Origin: Chloroflexota bacterium
GTDB taxonomy: Bacteria > Chloroflexota > Anaerolineae > Ardenticatenales > Ardenticatenaceae
DNA length: 17,935 bases
Reading direction: 5' to 3'
Assembly: GCA_003520455.1 (NCBI GenBank)
Contig: DOUV01000540.1
Location: 1 to 17,935 of the forward strand
Shown here: piece after piece, positions 7,735 to 14,306 of the stretch
How the letters are laid out: each line of letters opens with the position of its first letter
How positions within the stretch are numbered: position 1 is the stretch's first letter
Notes under the pieces: generated by a model
Seen by the model: the letters and a program-made list of their open reading frames with translations, nothing else
Told to the model about the DNA's origin: nothing
Databases searched by the model: none
Made by a program: the position numbers and the translations under genes

Positions 7735-8633
7735 TGAGCGCGCAGACCCCCACTCTTGACAGCCCGCGGCCGGTGTATAGCACCGGCTACGTTGCCAGGA
7801 AGATGCTGCGGCTGCTGTTGAACTATATCGGGATGATCATCCTGGCGCTCTTCTTCATCTTCCCGATCGTTTTCATGCTGGTGACGTCCATCAAGACCGA
7901 CGAGAATCAGATCCTGCACGACGTCAGTGGACTGACAGCCTTTGTGCCTTACGGCCCGCTCGGCGTGGAGAACTTCAAGAACGTCTTCGAGCGGATGAAC
8001 TTCGGCCGCTTCATGTTCAACTCCGTGTTGATCGTGGGGACGATGGTTCTTGTGGGGCTATTTGTCAACAGCCTGGCGGCCTACGCGCTCGCCCGCATGC
8101 GTTGGAAGGGCCGGGCCCTGGTCGTCGCGATCGTCGTTGCGCTGATCATCATCCCATTTGAAGCCGTTGCGATCCCGTTGCTGTTGTTGGTCAACCGCTT
8201 CGGCTGGCTGGATACCTACCACGTCCAGATCATTCCCTTTATTGCCGACGCGTTCTCGATCTTCCTCTTCTACCAGTTCTTTATCGGCCTGCCGAAGGAT
8301 CTGGAGGAGGCGGCCCTGGTGGATGGCGCCGGCCGGCTGCGCATCTACTGGAACATCATCGTGCCCCTCTCGCGGCCGGTGTTCGCGACGGTGGCGATTC
8401 TGCAGTTTTTGTTCCACTGGGGCGACTACATGTGGCCGCTGATGGTCACGCGCGGCGAGTCGGTCAGGCCGCTCATGATCGGGATGCAGCAGTTCTTTGG
8501 CCAGTACCCACGTCTGTGGGGCGACATCATGGCCTTCGCGGCGATGATCACGATTCCGGTCCTGGTCGTCTTCTTGCTCTTCCAGAGATGGTTCGTGCAG
8601 AGCGTGGCCAGTGCCGGGGTGAAGGGCGGCTAA
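7734..8633 (+). CDS. CUT1 sugar ABC transporter permease (MalG/UgpE type)
   Basis: The second channel subunit, 299 residues with about six membrane helices. The EAA loop EEAALVDGAGRLRIYWNIIV followed by P211 is clear (191-211), and the FNSVLIVGTMVLVGLFVNSL segment is typical of the MalG side. The start codon shares its A with the upstream stop (TAATG at 7732-7736). No ATPase subunit gene follows; transcription would next meet the converging glycosidase gene, whose stop codon overlaps this one by 3 bases (8630-8633 span both). An MsmK/UgpC-like ATPase encoded elsewhere is presumably shared. Confidence 0.95.
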   Translation: MSAQTPTLDSPRPVYSTGYVARKMLRLLLNYIGMIILALFFIFPIVFMLVTSIKTDENQILHDVSGLTAFVPYGPLGVENFKNVFERMNFGRFMFNSVLIVGTMVLVGLFVNSLAAYALARMRWKGRALVVAIVVALIIIPFEAVAIPLLLLVNRFGWLDTYHVQIIPFIADAFSIFLFYQFFIGLPKDLEEAALVDGAGRLRIYWNIIVPLSRPVFATVAILQFLFHWGDYMWPLMVTRGESVRPLMIGMQQFFGQYPRLWGDIMAFAAMITIPVLVVFLLFQRWFVQSVASAGVKGG

Positions 8634-9601
8634 ACGCGCCAGGCCACCGAGAGTTTGCCGCTGCTATCGATCTCGACGGGGAGAGGGTCGTTCAGCTCGC
8701 CGATGAAGGCGCCCTCGGGGGTGGAGTGGCGCCAGGTGAGGAAGTACCAGGCGTCATCCGGACCCCTGACCAGCTTGCCGGCGTACAGTGAGCCCACTAG
8801 ATCGCCGACTAGAAACTCGTCAGCGGCGAAGCGGAAGGGGCCGAGCGGATCGTCGGCAATCAGGTAGTGGGTGCCGCTCACCGGCTCCAGGCCGGTGCGC
8901 CGGCGGCGCCGGGCCGAGTGAACGGACGCCTGGGCGCAAAAGAGCAGGTAGGAGTGGTCGTGGATGGTGACCAACTGGGGCACTTCCAGATGGCCAAAGT
9001 CGCCCGGTTCGGTCACGGGCGGGAGGACCTCCCACTGAATCAGGTCGTCGGACCGGGCGTGGCCGATCACGCCGCGGCCGTCAGCAGGTCCATGGTTGGC
9101 GCGGGCTGTGATGAAGGCGTGAAATGTGCTGGTTTCAGGGTGCTGAAACACCCACGGGTCCCGCCAGGCCTGGTCGTGCCACAGGTTCAGATCGAGCAAC
9201 TCGTACCAGCGCGCGTCGGCACTGATGAGGGGATTGGCCGGGTGTTTATGCCAGTGAATCAGGTCGGTGGAGGTGGCCAGGCCGATTCGCTGGACCAATC
9301 CGCGCTCGGCCCGGCAGGTCCCAGTGTAAAAGAGATACCAGAGATGGTCGTGCTGGAGCACACTGCCCGTCCAGGTGGTGTAGTCGTCCCAGGCCCCGGC
9401 CGGAGCGGGGTGCAGGGCGTCGGGCAGCACCTGCCAGGTGCGCAGGTCGGGAGAGACGGCGTGGCCGATGGAGACGTGCCAGTGGCGCAACTCTGCCTGC
9501 GCGAGCGTGCGGGGCGCTTGCAGGTAAAAGATATGATAGTCCGGACCGTTGCAGGCCAACCAGAAGTCCCACAGCCAGTTGTCAGGTAGTTGTAACGCCA
9601 T
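8630..9601 (-). CDS. GH32-like (clan J) five-bladed beta-propeller glycosidase, putative beta-fructosidase
   Basis: A 323-residue protein with no signal peptide, so intracellular. It has the three acidic positions of the GH32/GH68 fold: a WDFW box at 11-14 (Asp12 in the place of the WMNDPNG nucleophile), WRDPWVF (Arg147-Asp148-Pro149, transition-state stabiliser) and HLEVPQL with Glu206 in the place of the WECPD acid/base. WTGSVL (77-82) matches the conserved WSGS strand, and SLYAGKLV (271-278) is typical of short GH32-like proteins. It is shorter than classical invertases (about 450-500 residues) because the C-terminal beta-sandwich is absent. The WMNDPNG and ECP boxes are degenerate, so substrate and activity are uncertain; GH43-like activity is an alternative. 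A run of five Arg (231-235) is unusual. The start at 9601 follows a GAGAGAGGTG ribosome site. It lies between transporter and fructokinase genes, suggesting hydrolysis of an imported fructoside. Confidence 0.8.
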   Translation of the reverse strand: MALQLPDNWLWDFWLACNGPDYHIFYLQAPRTLAQAELRHWHVSIGHAVSPDLRTWQVLPDALHPAPAGAWDDYTTWTGSVLQHDHLWYLFYTGTCRAERGLVQRIGLATSTDLIHWHKHPANPLISADARWYELLDLNLWHDQAWRDPWVFQHPETSTFHAFITARANHGPADGRGVIGHARSDDLIQWEVLPPVTEPGDFGHLEVPQLVTIHDHSYLLFCAQASVHSARRRRRTGLEPVSGTHYLIADDPLGPFRFAADEFLVGDLVGSLYAGKLVRGPDDAWYFLTWRHSTPEGAFIGELNDPLPVEIDSSGKLSVAWRV

Positions 9602-9765
9602 GAATCACACCTCTCTCCTAAACAGGCAGGGCCAGTGCAACTGTAGACCATGGGCGTGGTGAAGCCGATAGCCGGTGTTTCAGGTACCACGGGAGAGAGG
9701 AAAGTGCGCCACGAAGCGTCGAGAAGCGCCTCGCCGGCCTTGATCGTAATGGAGGGAGAGGGCGG

Positions 9766-10731
9766 GTGATCATTCCAGAAGGAGATCTAGACGTTCTCGC
9801 GATTGGCGAGACATTGGTCGATTTCATCTCCGTCGAGGAGACCGACTCCCTGCGCGATGCGTACACCTTCCATAAGTACCTGGGTGGCTCACCGGCCAAC
9901 ATCACTGTCTACGTGGCCAGGCTCGGGGGCGCCGCCGCCATCGTCTCGAAAACCGGCATCGGGGCCTTCGGCCAATTTCTCAAGGCGGAGTTGCGGCGCG
10001 CGGGCGTCAGTACCGACTACCTGATCATGGACCACCTGGTCCACACCTCGTTCGTGTTCGTCTCGCACACCAAGGGCACGCCGGATTTCGAGGCCTCGCG
10101 CAATGGGGACTATAAGCTCGAGCCGAAGGAGGTCGAGGAGGAGGCCGTCGCCCGGGCCAGGGTGATTCACGCCTCGACCTTTGCGCTGTCGCGCGAGCCC
10201 TGCCGCTCGGCAGTGGAAAAGGCCTTTCGACTCGCGCAGGAACAGGGCAAAATCGTCTCGCTCGATCCCAACTACAGCCCCCAGATCTGGCCGGACTATC
10301 GGGAGGCGATGGAGGTCGTGCCTCGGATGCTGGGCTATGCTACCATCACCAAGCCTTCGCTAGACGATGCAACCCGCCTCTTTGGCCGCGGGCAGGAGCC
10401 GGAAGAGTACATCAAGATCTTTCACAGCATGGGACCGAAGATCGTGGTGCTCACGATGGGCGCCCGCGGTGTGCTCCTCTCGGAGGAGGGGAAGCTCACC
10501 CACATTCCGGCTCGACCCGTCGAAGTCGTCGATGCCACCGCAGCGGGTGACTCCTTTTGGGCCGGCTTCCTCGTCGCCCTGCTCGACGGCAACTCGCTCG
10601 AGCGCTCTGTCCTGTTTGCGCGTGAGATCGTCGAGCGCAAGCTTACTGCCGTTGGCCCGTTACCAGACGCCATCGACCGGCAAGAGGTGTACGCCAAAAT
10701 CGCCGCGCTGGCAAACCAACGGCAAGCCTGA
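9766..10731 (+). CDS. PfkB-family sugar kinase, probable fructokinase
   Basis: Predicted to phosphorylate fructose to fructose-6-phosphate with ATP in the cytosol. The 321 residues carry both family signatures: GGSPANITVYVARLGG (40-55) and VVDATAAGDSFWAGFLVALL (254-273) with catalytic Asp262. The anion hole reads AAGD instead of GAGD, a variant also found in ribokinases. LDPNYSPQIW (167-176) is the segment usual in fructokinase and KDG-kinase branches, so 2-keto-3-deoxygluconate kinase cannot be excluded from sequence alone. The start is GTG at 9766, 7 nt after GGAGGGAG; an ATG slightly upstream runs into a stop. It is followed after 12 nt by the SPS-like gene, a pairing also seen in bacterial sucrose clusters. 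No clear promoter was found in the 164 bp shared with the divergent glycosidase gene. Confidence 0.88.
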   Translation: MIIPEGDLDVLAIGETLVDFISVEETDSLRDAYTFHKYLGGSPANITVYVARLGGAAAIVSKTGIGAFGQFLKAELRRAGVSTDYLIMDHLVHTSFVFVSHTKGTPDFEASRNGDYKLEPKEVEEEAVARARVIHASTFALSREPCRSAVEKAFRLAQEQGKIVSLDPNYSPQIWPDYREAMEVVPRMLGYATITKPSLDDATRLFGRGQEPEEYIKIFHSMGPKIVVLTMGARGVLLSEEGKLTHIPARPVEVVDATAAGDSFWAGFLVALLDGNSLERSVLFAREIVERKLTAVGPLPDAIDRQEVYAKIAALANQRQA

Positions 10732-10743
10732 GAGGAGGGGCCG

Positions 10744-12228
10744 ATGCAGCTTGCATTTCTCAACCCACAGGGAAACTTCGATGCCGCCGACAGCTACTGG
10801 ACCGAGCACCCCGACTTCGGCGGCCAACTGGTCTACGTCAAGGAGGTGGCGCTGGCACTGGGGCAGATGGGGCACCGGGTGGACATTGTGACTCGCCAGA
10901 TTGTCGACTCAGCCTGGCCCGAGTTTGCCGGGGGCGAAGATCGATACCCCGATGCGCCCAACGTCCGGATCCTGCGACTGCCTGCCGGCCCCCCCCAATT
11001 TCTCCCCAAGGAGCAGCTCTGGCCCCATCTGGCGGAATGGGTCGATCGACTCCTGGCCTTCTACGATGACGAGGGCTCGGTTCTGGCTGCCTACACCACC
11101 CATTACGGCGATGGCGGGCTGGCCGGCGCGTTGATTCAAGCTCGCCGGGGGACACCCTTCACCTTCACCGGCCACTCTCTCGGGGCCCAGAAGATGGACA
11201 AGCTCCACGCCACGCCCAAGACGCTTGCCGAGTTGGACCAGCGCTTCCATTTCAAGGAGCGCATCATGGCCGAGCGGGTGGCCATGAACCGTGCCGGTAT
11301 CGTTATCACCAGCACCGCCCAGGAGCGCTTCGAGCAGTACGGGCATCCGGCCTACCGCGGGGCGGTCGATCCGACCAACGATGCCAGGTTTCGGGTCGTG
11401 CCGCCCGGCGCCAACCTGCGGATCTTCAACCCCACCCCCGGTCCGGCCGACGCCGTGGTCAGCGAGCGAATTGCCTCCGCCATCGTGCGCGACATCGCGA
11501 CACAGCGGCGCCGCCTTCCGCTCATCATCGCCTCGAGCCGGCTGGATCGCAAGAAGAACCTCACAGGTCTGGTCGAGGCCTTCGTCGCAACCCCCGAGCT
11601 GCGGGCGCTGGCGAACCTGGCGCTCGTGGTTCGCGGGCTCGAGAACCCGCTCACCCAACGAGACCAACTGCACGGCGAGGAGCGCGCGATTCTCGACGAG
11701 ATCGCGGCGGCGGTGGCGGCCCAAGGCGCAGAGGGGAGAGTGACCAGCTTCCCGCTCAACAGCCAGGAAGAGTTGGCGGCCGGCTATCGTATCGCTGCGG
11801 CCGACGGTGGCGTCTTCGCGCTGACGGCGCTCTACGAACCCTTTGGCCTGGCGCCACTCGAAGCCATGGCCTGTGGGCTCCCGGCTGTGGTGACGCGCAA
11901 TGGCGGGCCGAGCGAGAGCATGGTCGAGGACGGCCGCGAGTTTGGCGTACTGGTGGACCCGACCGACCCCATCGATATTGCTCGCGGCCTGCGGCGGCTC
12001 CTGGCCGACGAGGCGGTCTGGGATGAGTTCCGGCGCGCCGGGATGGAGCGGGTAGAGAGCCGGTACACCTGGGAGCGGACCGCCGCCGGCTACCTCGCGG
12101 CAGTCGAGACCCTGCTGGCGGGGGGTGGCGCGCCCGGCGATATGCCCATCCCTGCGGCGTTTACCGACCCGGAGCAGGCCACGCTCGATGTTGCGACGCT
12201 GAGCGCTCTCTACTTTCCGGAAACGTGA
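10744..12228 (+). CDS. Sucrose-phosphate synthase-like GT4 glycosyltransferase
   Basis: Expected reaction: UDP-glucose plus fructose-6-phosphate gives sucrose-6-phosphate plus UDP, by a retaining GT-B enzyme in the cytosol. The 494-residue protein strongly resembles the Halothermothrix orenii SPS as I remember it: AFLNPQGNFDAADSYWTEHP and DFGGQLVYVKEVALALGQMG at the N-terminus, THYGDGGLAG, FTGHSLGAQKMDKL, AERVAMNRAGIVITSTAQER, then SSRLDRKKN (264-272, nucleotide phosphate contact) and the EX7E motif EPFGLAPLEAMACGLP with Glu365 and Glu373. No sucrose-phosphate phosphatase domain is fused and none is encoded nearby. A GAGGAGGGG ribosome site sits in the 12-nt gap after the kinase gene, so both are cotranscribed. 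Bacterial sucrose synthase is the main alternative; the absence of the long plant-type N-terminal domain argues for the short SPS branch. Confidence 0.9.
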   Translation: MQLAFLNPQGNFDAADSYWTEHPDFGGQLVYVKEVALALGQMGHRVDIVTRQIVDSAWPEFAGGEDRYPDAPNVRILRLPAGPPQFLPKEQLWPHLAEWVDRLLAFYDDEGSVLAAYTTHYGDGGLAGALIQARRGTPFTFTGHSLGAQKMDKLHATPKTLAELDQRFHFKERIMAERVAMNRAGIVITSTAQERFEQYGHPAYRGAVDPTNDARFRVVPPGANLRIFNPTPGPADAVVSERIASAIVRDIATQRRRLPLIIASSRLDRKKNLTGLVEAFVATPELRALANLALVVRGLENPLTQRDQLHGEERAILDEIAAAVAAQGAEGRVTSFPLNSQEELAAGYRIAAADGGVFALTALYEPFGLAPLEAMACGLPAVVTRNGGPSESMVEDGREFGVLVDPTDPIDIARGLRRLLADEAVWDEFRRAGMERVESRYTWERTAAGYLAAVETLLAGGGAPGDMPIPAAFTDPEQATLDVATLSALYFPET

Positions 12229-12335
12229 GGGGGCAAGAGGTATCCCCGTTTGCGGCCGGCCGGAAAGCATGGCGAGGTCGAGAAAGGCGGCGGTGTTGGT
12301 GAGCGGGCCAACCTCGGGGGTCACGAGAACGGACA

Positions 12336-12367
12336 GAGCGCAACAAGAGGGTGCTCTTGTTGCGCTC
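12336..12367 (+). terminator. Strong hairpin after the kinase/SPS operon
   Basis: A perfect 14-bp inverted repeat (GAGCGCAACAAGAG at 12336-12349 with its complement at 12354-12367) and a GGTG tetraloop lie 107 nt after the SPS-like stop. There is no T-tract on the + strand, so it may be a 3' stabiliser or a weak terminator. It also lies downstream of the converging dipeptidase gene. The 12229-12335 stretch holds nothing else recognisable. Confidence 0.55.
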
Positions 12368-12398
12368 CGCGTGCGGAGAGGGTCGCTCGAAGCGATCC

Positions 12399-12414
12399 GG
12401 CGCTCTAGAGCGCC
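12399..12414. repeat. 16-bp perfect palindrome
   Basis: GGCGCTCTAGAGCGCC is a perfect palindrome just beyond the dipeptidase stop codon. A smaller inverted repeat (TCGCT/AGCGA, 12383-12395) lies directly before it. Both belong to the palindrome cluster described in the findings. Confidence 0.6.
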
Positions 12415-12494
12415 AGTCAAGGCGTCAGACTTCCGAAGTCTTCCGAGACTTCGGAAGTCTCCGGCCACGCGTCCGTGGCGACTCCTTGACCGGC
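12412..12494. repeat. Nested inverted-repeat element (three-way-junction fold) at 3' end of M20 gene
   Basis: Terminal inverted repeats GCCAGTCAAGG (12412-12422) and CCTTGACCGGC (12484-12494) match at 10 of 11 positions. They enclose two further stems: a perfect 14-bp hairpin (12427-12440 with 12447-12460, 6-nt loop) and a 6-bp hairpin (GCCACG/CGTGGC, 12464-12469 with 12474-12479). Only 3-4 unpaired bases join the stems. The element covers the last 25 codons and the stop of the dipeptidase gene. It resembles a small non-coding mobile repeat of the REP or MITE type; copy number could not be tested. Confidence 0.6.
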
Positions 12495-13862
12495 AGCCTG
12501 GCCGCCGAGAGAAGTCAGGAAGTGGATCACGGTGGCAACGCCGCGGCGGAAGTTCTGGAGATTGAATTTCTCGTTGGGCGAGTGGAGGTTGTCGTCCGGG
12601 AGGCCGAAGCCCAGCATGACGGTGGGAATCGCGAGGATCTTCTGGAATGTGGCGACGACCGGGATCGAACCGCCCTCGCGCATGAAGACGGGATCAGCGC
12701 CGAAGGCCGCCCGGTAGGCTGCGCGTGCGGCTTGCATCGCGGGGATATCCCGCGGGATGATCGCGCCATCGCCATGGTGGAGTTCACTGATCTCAACCCG
12801 AACCGTCGGGGGCGCGATTGCCTTGAGGTGCGCCGCCACCAGGTCGGCGATCTCCTGAGGCTCCTGGTCTGGCACGAGGCGCATGCTGATTTTGGCGTGG
12901 GCCCCGGCCGGAATGACAGTTTTGCCGCCCGCGCCGGTAAAGCCACCCCAGATGCCATTGATCTCGAGCGTCGGCCGGGCGGAGGTCCGCTCGACGATGG
13001 TGTAGTCCGGCTCGCCGTAGGGCGCCGGCACCCCGGTTTCTTCCAGCCATTGGTCGGTTGAGAAGGGGATGCGCGCCAGGTCGGCCCGCTCGTCGGGCTC
13101 GAGTGGGCGGACTTTGGAGTAGAAGCCGGGGATAATCACGCGGGCCTCGGCGTCGTGCAAGCTCGCGATCAGCTCACAGAGCGCCTGGATGGGGTTATGA
13201 ACTGCACCTCCGTAGATGCCGCTGTGGAGGTCGCGCGACGGACCGTAGACGTGGACCTCGATGTAGGCCAGGCCGCGCAGGGCGTAGACGATGGCGGGCT
13301 GATCGGGGCCGAGGATGTGCGAGTCGGAGATGACGGCGACGTCGGCAGCCAGCAGGTCGGCATGGCTGTCGATAAACTCGTCCAGATGGGGACTGCCGAT
13401 CTCCTCCTCCCCCTCAAAGAGGTACTTGATATTGACGGGCAGGTTCCCCGAGCGGTGAATCAGGGCCTGGGCCGCTGCCAGGTGGATGAAGAGCTGCCCT
13501 TTATCGTCGGCGGCTCCGCGGGCGTAGAGGTTATCGCCGACGATCGTCGGCTCGAACGGCGGGCTCTTCCAGAGATCCAGCGGGTCCACCGGCTGGACGT
13601 CGTAATGGCCGTATACCAGGAGTGTTGGCGCGGCGGGGCCGGCCTGGGACCACTCGCCGTAGACCACGGGATGACCGGCCGTGGGGTAGATGGCCACCCC
13701 GTCCATACCCAGGCGACGGAGGCGCTCGGCCAACCACTCGGCGGCGCGCTGCATGTCGGGGCGGTGCTCGGGGAGGGTGCTGATGCTGGGGATTCGCAAG
13801 AACTCAACCAGATCAGTGACATCTTTCTGGTAGTTCAAGGCGGCGGACTCCAGGGCCGTCAT
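12417..13862 (-). CDS. M20-family metallopeptidase (dipeptidase / carnosinase-like)
   Basis: A cytosolic di-zinc hydrolase that would cleave dipeptides or short peptides. The 481-residue protein has the whole active site: VYGHYDVQPVD with His86 and Asp88, ARGAADDKGQ with bridging Asp119, FEGEEEIGSPHL with Glu153 (general base) and Glu154, SDSHILG with Asp180, and LHSPNEKF with His427. The lid or dimerisation insert (about 200-370) contains DLHSGIYGG and the GGKTVIPAGAHAKISMRLVP block. The start is placed at 13862 because AAGGAG lies 7 nt upstream; a TTG five codons earlier overlaps that ribosome site. The conserved fold ends near FLTSLGG (454). Residues 457-481 are encoded by the palindromic element at 12412-12494 and look like an acquired tail. 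The - strand TTGACA at 13930-13935 with a weak TACGCT (13907-13912) may be its promoter. Confidence 0.93.
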   Translation of the reverse strand: MTALESAALNYQKDVTDLVEFLRIPSISTLPEHRPDMQRAAEWLAERLRRLGMDGVAIYPTAGHPVVYGEWSQAGPAAPTLLVYGHYDVQPVDPLDLWKSPPFEPTIVGDNLYARGAADDKGQLFIHLAAAQALIHRSGNLPVNIKYLFEGEEEIGSPHLDEFIDSHADLLAADVAVISDSHILGPDQPAIVYALRGLAYIEVHVYGPSRDLHSGIYGGAVHNPIQALCELIASLHDAEARVIIPGFYSKVRPLEPDERADLARIPFSTDQWLEETGVPAPYGEPDYTIVERTSARPTLEINGIWGGFTGAGGKTVIPAGAHAKISMRLVPDQEPQEIADLVAAHLKAIAPPTVRVEISELHHGDGAIIPRDIPAMQAARAAYRAAFGADPVFMREGGSIPVVATFQKILAIPTVMLGFGLPDDNLHSPNEKFNLQNFRRGVATVIHFLTSLGGQAAGQGVATDAWPETSEVSEDFGSLTP

Positions 13863-13906
13863 GGCTTTCTCCTTCAAGACGCGGGGATGTGAGCTTGATT
13901 CGAGTC

Positions 13907-13935
13907 AGCGTAGCCGAGCGATAGGGCCTTGTCAA
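13907..13935 (-). promoter_or_regulatory. Candidate promoter of the M20 peptidase gene
   Basis: On the - strand TTGACA (13930-13935) is perfect and is followed after 17 nt by TACGCT (13907-13912, 3 of 6 to TATAAT). It is divergent from the selC promoter, with a 9-bp hairpin (CGGAGGACA/TGTCCTCCG, 13937-13945/13957-13965) in between. Confidence 0.45.
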
Positions 13936-13972
13936 ACGGAGGACAGAATATCATCTTGTCCTCCGCTACGAT

Positions 13973-14000
13973 TTGCGGCTCCGGACCGGGTCGCTATACT
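13973..14000 (+). promoter_or_regulatory. Promoter of selC
   Basis: TATACT (13995-14000, 5 of 6 to TATAAT) ends 7 nt before the first base of the tRNA gene, so transcription would begin at or almost at the mature 5' end. The -35 region is weak (TTGCGG, 13973-13978, 16-nt spacer). Confidence 0.6.
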
Positions 14001-14007
14001 TACGAGT

Positions 14008-14099
14008 GGGGGTGGCTTCGGCCCGGTGGCCGGCCCGGTCTTCAAAATCGGTGGGGCGGCGGCAAGCGGCCCGGTGGGTTCGACTCCCATCCACTCCCG
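14008..14099 (+). tRNA. selC: Selenocysteine tRNA, tRNA-Sec(UCA)
   Basis: The 92-nt gene folds as a bacterial tRNA-Sec. The 8-bp acceptor stem is GGGGGTGG (14008-14015) with CCACTCCC (14091-14098), one G-T wobble, discriminator G at 14099. The 6-bp D-stem TCGGCC/GGCCGG (14018-14023/14028-14033) closes a 4-nt loop CGGT, a Sec hallmark. The anticodon stem CCGGT/ATCGG holds loop CTTCAAA with anticodon TCA at 14042-14044. A long variable arm follows (14052-14073, GGGC/GCCC stem). The T-arm is GTGGG-TTCGACT-CCCAT, with the same terminal G-U as E. coli SelC. CCA is not encoded (TCA follows), so it is added after transcription. Established role: SerRS charges it with serine, SelA (with SelD-made selenophosphate) converts it to selenocysteine, and SelB delivers it to UGA codons. 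None of those genes is in the window. Confidence 0.93.
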
Positions 14100-14138
14100 T
14101 CAGTGACCATCAACGTTGTAAGCCCTGTGAATTTGCTC

Positions 14139-14192
14139 AAACCTTGCCGCCCCGGCATCTTTTTGCTTCAAAGCCGGGGCGGCAAGGTTTTT
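14139..14192 (+). terminator. Intrinsic terminator of selC
   Basis: A perfect 18-bp GC-rich stem pairs 14139-14156 with 14173-14190 around a 16-nt loop and runs into TTTTT (14188-14192). It lies 40 nt after the tRNA. On the - strand only three T follow, so it is mainly a + strand terminator. The stretch 14193-14306 holds nothing else I can support. Confidence 0.92.
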
Positions 14193-14306
14193 CTTGAACA
14201 CCTTTCGCTCGCATCCAGCCTGACGGAAAGCTGTATTGGCCTTTTGTTCACGTCGTCCGAGTGGCCTCCCGGGCGGAAGATGCTGGGGGCATGGGAGTGG
14301 CTCTGC

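Noticed and set aside
8867..9589. 240-residue open frame on the + strand opposite the GH32-like gene
   Set aside because: The - strand frame has WTGS, WRDP and conserved propeller strands plus a ribosome site; the + frame has none.
10909..12468. 519-residue open frame on the - strand opposite the SPS-like gene
   Set aside because: The + strand frame has complete GT4 motifs; the antisense frame has skewed composition (many Arg, Gly, Asp) and no domain.
12417..13877. TTG start five codons upstream for the M20 peptidase
   Set aside because: That TTG overlaps the AAGGAG ribosome site serving the ATG at 13862 and has no ribosome site of its own.
14001..14015. Earlier tRNA start using GAGTGG as the 5' acceptor strand
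   Set aside because: It leaves the outer acceptor pairs mismatched and breaks the tRNA-Sec D-arm spacing. Starting at 14008 gives a full 8-bp acceptor and a 6-bp D-stem.
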